Positions 58,394-64,000 of a stretch of 64,000 nucleotides of DNA are shown here, in pieces. Where the stretch lies: NCBI RefSeq assembly GCF_014650815.1, contig NZ_BMVR01000008.1, positions 365,920 through 429,919 on the forward strand. The letters are read 5' to 3'. Source of the stretch: Streptomyces flavofungini. GTDB taxonomy: Bacteria; Actinomycetota; Actinomycetes; Streptomycetales; Streptomycetaceae. The notes under the pieces were generated by a model that saw only the letters and a program-made list of their open reading frames with translations, had not been told where the DNA came from and did not search any database. The first letter of the stretch is position 1. Each line of letters starts with the position of its first letter. A program made the translations under genes and the position numbers.

Positions 58394-59974
58394 TCAGCCC
58401 TGGTCGGGCGACTGCGGCTCCTCCCTGCTCCACTTCGTGGCCCCGTTCGGCCACTTGTACTCCGGCCGCCCCTCGTCGGCGCTGGTGCGGAACGGCCTGC
58501 CCGCGTCGTCGATCCGCAGCACCCCGCTGCGCCCGCCGCTGGACCACTGCAGGTTCAGGGACCACTGCACGTCGTAGTTCTCGGTGTTGATCTCGAAGTA
58601 GAAGACCTCGGGGTCGGACTCGCTCACCTTGTAGGGGAACTTCCGCTGCCCGGACTTGGGGACGGCGGTCGGCTGGGCCGTGTCGAGGTCGACGTTGAAG
58701 GACTTGATGCCCACGGGGCCGCCGCAGCCGTTGCCCGACTGGTAGCTGTTCCACTTCAGCGGCGCGCTCTTGCGCCGCACGTCGACGTCGACGCGTTCCA
58801 GTACGACGGTGTCCTCGCCGGTGCCCTGCAGGGTGACCTCGACGAAGCCACCGGCGGCCTGGACCCCGCCCATGGCCCGCACCCAGGTCGGCGCCTCCCG
58901 CTCGGACGGCGGCTGCAGCATGTCGCCGGGCTCGCGGTCGATGAGGAAGTGCTGGCTGCAGGGGTTCGGGTAGTAGGGGAAGGGCCGTACGCGGGCGGTG
59001 ACGGGGGTGCCCTTCGCGGCGCCGGAGGAGCCGGTGCCGCTCTGGCCGCCGCCCGATGACGTGCCGCCCTTGCCCTGTCCGCCCTTCCCTTCGCTCTCCT
59101 CGCCCTTCCCTTTCGCCTCGCCCTTCTTGCCCTTCTCGTCCTTGTCGTCCTGGTCCTCCTTGGCGGAGGGTGTGGCGGACGGGTTCTCGTCCCGGTTCCG
59201 CCCTGTGCCGGAGGGATCCAGGTCCGCCGAGGGCACGGCCCGGTCGGCCTTCTTGTCCCGCCCGTCGCCCGATTCGCCGGACGCGTTCTGCAGCGCGAGC
59301 GCGGTGCCGCCGAGGGCGAGGACGACGCCGACGGCACCCACGACGGCGAGCTGCCGTCGGCGCGGGCGCGACAGACGGCCGCTTCGGCGTGCCCCGGTGG
59401 CCGTGGTCGCGGGGGCGGGGGTGCTGGAGACCGAGGGGAGCTCGGACTCCGGGCGGGGGGCCGGTGCCGGGTCGGCTTCCGGGTGAGGGTCGGGATCAGG
59501 GTCAGGGTCGGGCTGGAACGCGGGAACGGCTTCGGTGGGCGTGGTGGCCTCCACGGGCACGGTAGCCTCCACGGGCTCGACCGGCTCGGCTGACGCGACC
59601 GGCTCAGCGGGCTCGGTGGCCTCGTCAGCCCCAGCAGCCTCAGCAGCTCCAGAGGCCCCAACAGCCCCTGCGGCCCCCGTAACCCCGTCGACCTCCACAG
59701 CCCCGGCGGCCCCAGCGGCCCCCTCCGCCTTCCGCCCCCGCGACACATCGGCCACGATCCACCGCCGGTGCAGCTCCACCAACTCGTCGGGGCTCGCTCT
59801 GCAGAGGCGGCCGAGCCGCTCCACCGGGGCGAACTCCGTCGGCACGGCGGTGCCGTTGACGTACCGGTGCAGCGTCGACGTACTCACATGCAGCCGTTTG
59901 GCGAGGACTCCGTAGCTGAGCCCCGACCGGTCCTTCAATTCCCGCAGCAGCGCCGCGAGATCACCCGACCCCAC
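58394..59974 (-). CDS. Membrane-anchored HTH protein with extracytoplasmic domain
   Basis: A 526-residue protein. Residues 1-70 form an Xre-type helix-turn-helix (LSYGVLAKRLHVSTSTLHRYVNG); about 80-200 is Ala/Glu/Val/Pro repeat; residues 212-232 are a membrane helix (LAVVGAVGVVLALGGTALAL); a Lys/Glu/Gly linker and a folded C-terminal domain (about 330-526) with Cys pairs follow. DNA binding inside and a sensor outside suggest a one-component signal transducer. The GTG at 59974 follows GGAGGAAGA; a start at 60160 is disfavoured. Confidence 0.82.
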   Translation of the reverse strand: MGSGDLAALLRELKDRSGLSYGVLAKRLHVSTSTLHRYVNGTAVPTEFAPVERLGRLCRASPDELVELHRRWIVADVSRGRKAEGAAGAAGAVEVDGVTGAAGAVGASGAAEAAGADEATEPAEPVASAEPVEPVEATVPVEATTPTEAVPAFQPDPDPDPDPHPEADPAPAPRPESELPSVSSTPAPATTATGARRSGRLSRPRRRQLAVVGAVGVVLALGGTALALQNASGESGDGRDKKADRAVPSADLDPSGTGRNRDENPSATPSAKEDQDDKDEKGKKGEAKGKGEESEGKGGQGKGGTSSGGGQSGTGSSGAAKGTPVTARVRPFPYYPNPCSQHFLIDREPGDMLQPPSEREAPTWVRAMGGVQAAGGFVEVTLQGTGEDTVVLERVDVDVRRKSAPLKWNSYQSGNGCGGPVGIKSFNVDLDTAQPTAVPKSGQRKFPYKVSESDPEVFYFEINTENYDVQWSLNLQWSSGGRSGVLRIDDAGRPFRTSADEGRPEYKWPNGATKWSREEPQSPDQG

Positions 59975-60196
59975 TCTTCCTCCACCCTGTCCGCCATTCC
60001 AGCCGACCGTTCCAAGGAAACCCTGTTCCCGCAGGTCAGAGCCGGTACGAGCGTTCCAGTGTCCCTCGTTGTCCGGCCGCTCTGGCCACCGGGACAACAC
60101 GCCGCACAAGCTTGGGTCATCCAAACACGCCGCTGCCGCCAAGTCCTCGGCGCGGCGCACGTAGCCCCCGTCACATTCCGAAGGAAGAGATCACCC

Positions 60197-60916
60197 ATGT
60201 CTGCCTCCGCCCGCCGCCCCCGCGCCGGCCTGTTCGCCGCCGCGACACTCGCCCTCGCCGCGCTCACGCTCGCCGCCTGCGGCAACGACGACGCGTCCGG
60301 AACGCGGGACGAAGGCGCCGCGAACTCCTCCTCGACCGCCCCGGAATCGGGCCAGGAGAAGAGCGGGGCGGGGGAGGCGGCCGGCGGCACCGACGGTGCG
60401 GGCGGCGGCGACCCGGGCGGCAGCTCCGGCGGCGAGGGCTCCGGCTCGTCCGGCGCCAAGGAGAACTCGGGCGGCGGGACGGGGTCCGACCCGCACGACC
60501 CCGCCAACCGCGTGCCCTGCACCGCGGACAACACCTCGGTGACCGCCACACCGGTGTCCCGCCCGCTCAACTACATGCTGCTCACGATCAGCAACACCGG
60601 CGCCAAGATGTGCGACCTGGCGGGTTACCCGATCCTCAAGTTCGACGGCGCCCAGTCGGTCCCGCCGGTCATCGAGGACAGCAAGCCGCAGGCGGTCACC
60701 TCGCTCAAGCCGGGCGGCAAGGGCTACGCGGCCGCGATCCTCTCGGCGGGCGACGGCAGCGGCGGCGAGGGCCGCACCGCGCAGAGCCTCCAGATCGGCT
60801 TCCAGGGCAGCGACAAGTTCGCCGACGCGGCGCTCCAGGCCAAGGGCGTGCACATCGACGACAAGCTGCGCGTCACGTACTGGCTGACCAGCTCGGCGGA
60901 CGCGCTCACGTCCTGA
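60197..60916 (+). CDS. DUF4232 lipoprotein
   Basis: A 239-residue lipoprotein (signal ATLALAALTLAACG, lipobox LAAC, Cys about 28), Gly/Ser/Asp linker to about 95, then the DUF4232 domain (RVPCTADNTSVTATPVSRPLN, NTGAKMCDLAGYPIL). The two Cys of this domain probably form a disulfide. It is followed after 79 bp by a second DUF4232 gene. Secreted beta-sandwich protein of unknown role. Confidence 0.82.
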   Translation: MSASARRPRAGLFAAATLALAALTLAACGNDDASGTRDEGAANSSSTAPESGQEKSGAGEAAGGTDGAGGGDPGGSSGGEGSGSSGAKENSGGGTGSDPHDPANRVPCTADNTSVTATPVSRPLNYMLLTISNTGAKMCDLAGYPILKFDGAQSVPPVIEDSKPQAVTSLKPGGKGYAAAILSAGDGSGGEGRTAQSLQIGFQGSDKFADAALQAKGVHIDDKLRVTYWLTSSADALTS

Positions 60917-60995
60917 CGGACGCACGCACGTACTGACGTACCGCAGCACACCCACCGACCGAACCAGCACGCGACCAACAAGAGAAGGCACCACT

Positions 60996-61532
60996 ATGCG
61001 CACCACTCTCCGCACCCGCACCGCGGCCACCGCCCTCGCCCTGACCGCGGCCCTCTCCGTCCCGGCCCTCGCGAGCAGCGCGTCCGCGAGCGGCACCGGC
61101 GCCACGGCGGCCCCGGTCACCTGCACCGCCGCCAACACCAAGGTGACGGTGAAGAAGGTCGACCGCCCCGTCGACCACCTGCTCCTGCGGGCCAAGAACA
61201 CCGGCACCAAGACCTGTTACGCGTACGGCGCCCCGTTCCTGCGCTTCGGCCAGTCGCACTCCGCCACCAGCGTCCTGCGCGACAGCGTGCCGCAGGCCAC
61301 GGTCACCCTGGAGCCGGGCAAGTCGGCGTACGCGGGCATCCGCACGGAGTCCCCCGAGGGCGCAGGCGGCTTCAAGACCAAGAAGCTCGGCGTCCTCTTC
61401 TCCAACCGCGCGATGAACGGCGGCGTCGGCGCCATGGCCAAGCCGAAGCTGCCCGCCGGGGGCGTGTACGTGGACGACTCGGCGTTCGTCACGTACTGGC
61501 AGTCCACGGCGGCCAACGCGCTGGCCTGGTAG
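60996..61532 (+). CDS. DUF4232 secreted protein
   Basis: A 178-residue Sec-exported protein (LALTAALSVPALASSASA) with the DUF4232 domain (VTCTAANTKVTVKKVDRPVD, NTGTKTCYAYGAPFLRFG). It is the soluble counterpart of the preceding lipoprotein, with the same Cys pattern, from tandem duplication. Function unknown. Confidence 0.83.
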   Translation: MRTTLRTRTAATALALTAALSVPALASSASASGTGATAAPVTCTAANTKVTVKKVDRPVDHLLLRAKNTGTKTCYAYGAPFLRFGQSHSATSVLRDSVPQATVTLEPGKSAYAGIRTESPEGAGGFKTKKLGVLFSNRAMNGGVGAMAKPKLPAGGVYVDDSAFVTYWQSTAANALAW

Positions 61533-61570
61533 CCACTGGCCCCCGGCCAGCCATTACTTACCTTCTGGTG

Positions 61571-61595
61571 AGTACCTCACAAAATAGTCGGTACT
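61571..61595. promoter_or_regulatory. AGTACC/GGTACT inverted repeat before the imine-reductase-like gene
   Basis: AGTACC (61571-61576) and GGTACT (61590-61595) in an AT-rich stretch, 105 bp upstream of the start. Inverted GTAC sites of this form are bound by HxlR-type regulators, but no such gene is present here. Confidence 0.4.
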
Positions 61596-61699
61596 TGTCG
61601 GACAGTGCGGGCACGGCGAGGATCGAGGTGTTCCCCGGAACACCTCAGCGAGACCGGCGCGCTCGGCGCCCCCTCCGCACCACCCTCGAAGGAGCTCCC

Positions 61700-62608
61700 G
61701 TGCCCGCCACCGACCTCACCCCGACCCACCGCCCCGTCTCCGTCCTGGGCCTCGGCCTGATGGGCTCCGCCCTGGCCTCGGCCCTGCTGAAGGCGGGCCA
61801 CCCCACGACGGTCTGGAACCGCACGGCGGCCAAGACGGGACCGCTCGTCGCACAGGGCGCGACCCCGGCCGACACCCCCGCGGCCGGGGTCACCGCGAGC
61901 CCGCTCGTGATCGCCTGCCTGACCACGAACGACAGCGTGCGCGAGCTGTTCGAGCCACTCGCCGCGGAGCTGCGCGGCCGCACCCTGGTGAACCTGACCA
62001 ACGGAACTCCGTCCCAGGCCCGGGAGTTGGCGGCCTGGGCGCAGGAGCACGGGATCGCCTATGTCGACGGCGGCATCATGGCCGTACCGCAGATGATCGC
62101 GGGCCCCGGCGCGTACATCCTCTACAGCGGCGACGAAGAGGCGTACGCGCGCCACCGCGACACGCTTGCCGCCCTCGCCGACACCAAGTGGGTCGGCACC
62201 GACGCGGGCCTCGCCGCCCTGTGGGACCTGTCGCTGCTCACCGGCATGTACGGCATGGCCATCGGCGTCGCCCAGGCCTACGCGCTGGTCGGCAGCGCGG
62301 GCGTCCCCGCGAAGGACTTCGCGCCACTCCTCTCGGACTGGGTCGTCGCGATGACCCAGGGGATCGTGCCGGGCACCGCCGCGTCCATCGACTCCGGGCA
62401 GCACCTCACGGACGTGTCCAACCTGGAGATGAACCTGGCGGTGCTGCCCAACTTCACCGAGACGCTGGCCGAACACGGCGTCAGCGACCAGTTGTTCACG
62501 CCGCTGCGGGCGCTCCTGGAGCGCGCGGTCGCGGAGGGGTACGGCGCCGACGGCCTGTCCCGCATGGTCGACCTGCTCAAGTCCCCCGAGCGGGTCAGGA
62601 CGCCGTAG
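61700..62608 (+). CDS. NAD(P)-binding oxidoreductase, imine-reductase/6-PGDH-like
   Basis: A 302-residue dehydrogenase. GLGLMGSALASALLKAGH binds NADPH (ends WNRTAAK), and the C-terminal helical domain resembles beta-hydroxyacid dehydrogenases and imine reductases (LTGMYGMAIGVAQAYAL, and DVSNLEMNLAVLPNF). It lacks the Lys typical of hydroxyacid dehydrogenases at the active site, favouring imine reductase; this call is tentative. The GTG at 61700 follows AAGGAG. Confidence 0.85.
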   Translation: MPATDLTPTHRPVSVLGLGLMGSALASALLKAGHPTTVWNRTAAKTGPLVAQGATPADTPAAGVTASPLVIACLTTNDSVRELFEPLAAELRGRTLVNLTNGTPSQARELAAWAQEHGIAYVDGGIMAVPQMIAGPGAYILYSGDEEAYARHRDTLAALADTKWVGTDAGLAALWDLSLLTGMYGMAIGVAQAYALVGSAGVPAKDFAPLLSDWVVAMTQGIVPGTAASIDSGQHLTDVSNLEMNLAVLPNFTETLAEHGVSDQLFTPLRALLERAVAEGYGADGLSRMVDLLKSPERVRTP

Positions 62609-62635
62609 GCAGGAAGACGCCGAGCCGCCACGGCA

Positions 62636-63628
62636 TCACGGGACCAGCACCACCTTGCCGGTCGTCTCCCGCCGCTCCAGCGCGGCGTGCACCTCGGCGG
62701 CGTGGGCCAGCGGGAACGACTGGACGGCGGGGGTGAGCCGCCCCGCCGCGGCGGCAGCGAGGGCGCGCCGCTCCTGGTCGGGCCGCTCCTCGGGGCTCCC
62801 GAGGAGCTCAAGGAGCGCGTTCCGGTACGTGATGCCGCGCTCGGCGAGCACCGCGTCACCCGGCACGAACTCCACCTGGGACGCGGACCCGATGGACACG
62901 AACCGGCCCCCGTCGGCGAGCAGTTCGAACGCGGCGGCGGCCTTCTCCCCGCCCACCCCGTCGACCACGACACTGACGCGCCGCCCGCCGATCCGCGCGC
63001 GCACCTCGTCGCCCCATCCGTCCTCGTCGTAGTCGACACCGATCACCTCGGCCCCGCCCCCGCCCCCGAGCTTGCGCACGGCGGCGACCTTGGCGGCCCC
63101 ACCCGCGGCACCGACGACCACGGCCCCCATCTCATGCGCGTACTGCACCACGAGCCGCCCCACACCCCCGGCGGCCGACGTCACCAACACCACGTCATCC
63201 GGACGGAGTTCGGCGACATCGAGCAGCCCGATGGTGGTGGTCCCGGTGACGACCATGGCGACGGCGGCCTCGAACCCGAGTCCCTCGGGCACGGCGTGCA
63301 GCGCCCCGACATCGGCGACGGCCAGCTCGGCGTACCCACCCGGGCTCCCCTTCGCGGTCACGACGGACCGACCCAGCCACTCCGGCCCGACCCCGGCCCC
63401 CACCGAGTCGACGACCCCGGCGACCTCGCCCCCGAAGATCGACGGCAACTCGGGCAGCGGCGGCGCGAGATCACTGGCGGCACCGGCCCGCATCACGGTC
63501 TCGATGAAGTGCACCCCCGCGGCCCGCACCACGATCCGCACCTGCCCCGGCCCGGGCTCCGGGTCCGGCACGGTCTCGTACGAGAGGTTCGCGGCGGGCC
63601 CGAACTCATGAAGAACAACGGCGTGCAT
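62636..63628 (-). CDS. Zinc-independent NADPH:quinone oxidoreductase (MDR)
   Basis: A 330-residue QOR: MHAVVLHEFGPAANLSYETV opens the GroES-like domain, TSAAGGVGRLVVQYAHEMGA binds NADPH. The ATG at 63628 follows GGGAGGA; an N-terminal extension to 63913 is disregarded because it runs into non-coding sequence. No zinc Cys seen. An inverted repeat (63682-63713) in the promoter suggests regulated expression. Converges with the imine-reductase-like gene. Confidence 0.88.
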   Translation of the reverse strand: MHAVVLHEFGPAANLSYETVPDPEPGPGQVRIVVRAAGVHFIETVMRAGAASDLAPPLPELPSIFGGEVAGVVDSVGAGVGPEWLGRSVVTAKGSPGGYAELAVADVGALHAVPEGLGFEAAVAMVVTGTTTIGLLDVAELRPDDVVLVTSAAGGVGRLVVQYAHEMGAVVVGAAGGAAKVAAVRKLGGGGGAEVIGVDYDEDGWGDEVRARIGGRRVSVVVDGVGGEKAAAAFELLADGGRFVSIGSASQVEFVPGDAVLAERGITYRNALLELLGSPEERPDQERRALAAAAAGRLTPAVQSFPLAHAAEVHAALERRETTGKVVLVP

Positions 63629-63681
63629 CTGGTCCTCCCGGACGTGGGAATCGATTCGATGCCCCCACCCTCCAACCTCAA

Positions 63682-63713
63682 CAGCGGTTGAAGTCAAGAG
63701 ACTCCAACCGCTG
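63682..63713. promoter_or_regulatory. Inverted repeat in the oxidoreductase promoter
   Basis: CAGCGGTT (63682-63689) and AACCGCTG (63706-63713) are perfect complements about 50 bp upstream of the start. Candidate operator; a MerR- or TetR-type regulator is possible but none is encoded nearby. Confidence 0.5.
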
Positions 63714-63759
63714 TGAACCGCGGACACCACCGCCCGCGCGCACGCCCTGAAAGAAGCGC

Positions 63760-64000
63760 CTAGATGTATTGGCCCGCGGGGTTGTTGACGCGGGTGATGG
63801 GTGGGTGGCCGCCGAGTGCGGTGTGGCTGCGGTGGTGGTTGTAGGTGTGCAGGAAGTCTGTCAGGGCTGCTGTTCGTTCGGTGTTGCTGGTGTAGGGCCG
63901 CAGGTAGGCCCATTCGTCGAGCAGGGTGCGGTTGAAGCGTTCGATCTTGCCGTTGGTCTGCGGCCGGTAGGGGCGGGTCAGTTTGCGGCTCGCGCCGAGG
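63760..64000 (-). CDS. IS481-type transposase, partial (C-terminal part)
   Basis: The visible 79 residues begin LGASRKLTRPYRPQTNGKIE and continue with RFNRTLLDEWAY, YNHHRSHTALGGHPP, ending NNPAGQYI. The Glu of GKIERFNRT is the last catalytic residue of the DDE rve domain of IS481/IS3-like transposases. The gene runs off the right edge; the window ends inside the element. The element's end would lie between 63714 and 63760, but no inverted repeat can be recognised without the other end. Confidence 0.85.
   Translation of the reverse strand, partial: LGASRKLTRPYRPQTNGKIERFNRTLLDEWAYLRPYTSNTERTAALTDFLHTYNHHRSHTALGGHPPITRVNNPAGQYI

Noticed and set aside
1..64000. tRNA or rRNA genes
   Set aside because: I looked for T-loop and acceptor patterns by eye and found no convincing cloverleaf; a covariance search would be decisive.

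Overview
High-GC, high-GC3 actinobacterial DNA, almost certainly a Streptomyces chromosome. The futalosine menaquinone genes (mqnE, ubiX, ubiA and ubiD types), the ResA/CcdA/ResB/CcsB cytochrome c genes next to hemL, the class I lysyl-tRNA synthetase, DUF3558, DUF4232 and DUF6126 proteins, GTG starts with GGAGG ribosome sites, and intergenic palindromes of a Streptomyces-specific look all point that way. I found no tRNA, rRNA or CRISPR array. Most of the window is ordinary chromosomal sequence; its only intact mobile signature is a 137-bp MITE-like element, plus one partial IS at the right edge.

Layout. 1-2221: a partial Xre/DUF5753 regulator with a DUF6879 partner and a small protein, facing two small unknown genes across a repeat-rich promoter. 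2251-11000: AraC regulator, secreted lipase, a TetR/hydrolase pair with two perfect operators, an MFS exporter/Xre pair, and a secreted tripeptidyl aminopeptidase. 11079-14558: FabG4-like reductase, MITE, MaoC dehydratase and TetR regulator (fatty acid metabolism). 14606-16260: a DAACS symporter preceded by a Cys-rich leader peptide. 16381-21879: menaquinone genes with an Lrp regulator. 21980-27274: a 2OG oxygenase, an ArsR/quinone oxidoreductase pair, an SRPBCC protein, and an ECF sigma factor with a membrane partner.

27300-35463: a minus-strand block of ccsB, resB, ccdA, resA (joined by GTGA start/stop overlaps), a Tat lipoprotein deacetylase, a histidine phosphatase and hemL; it covers heme precursor supply and cytochrome c maturation. 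35651-43869: a PBP and an esterase separated by an unusual 17-bp tandem repeat, LysR plus a class-A beta-lactamase-like protein, GNAT, a secreted protein, YnfA, SDR and DUF6126. 43969-45162: RtcB RNA ligase. 45387-49687: two DUF3558 lipoproteins, a DUF2637 membrane protein and an ICMT-like methyltransferase. 49851-53126: H-type lectin, a trypsin-like protease with five C-terminal repeats, and surface or membrane proteins. 53285-57026: lysS and argS, divergent. 57045-63628: aminotransferase, a membrane HTH protein, two DUF4232 proteins, an imine-reductase-like enzyme and a quinone oxidoreductase. 63760-64000: the 3' part of an IS481-type transposase.

The least routine signals are: the Cys-rich leader and hairpin before the symporter; the MITE inserted exactly in a TAG stop codon; the five-fold 17-bp repeat of a stop/start junction; an AT-rich synonymous tract over the RtcB GNHF motif; and the Xre-DUF6879 unit with its repeats. 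All are read from sequence only. Functions are inferred from family resemblance by eye, without database searches.
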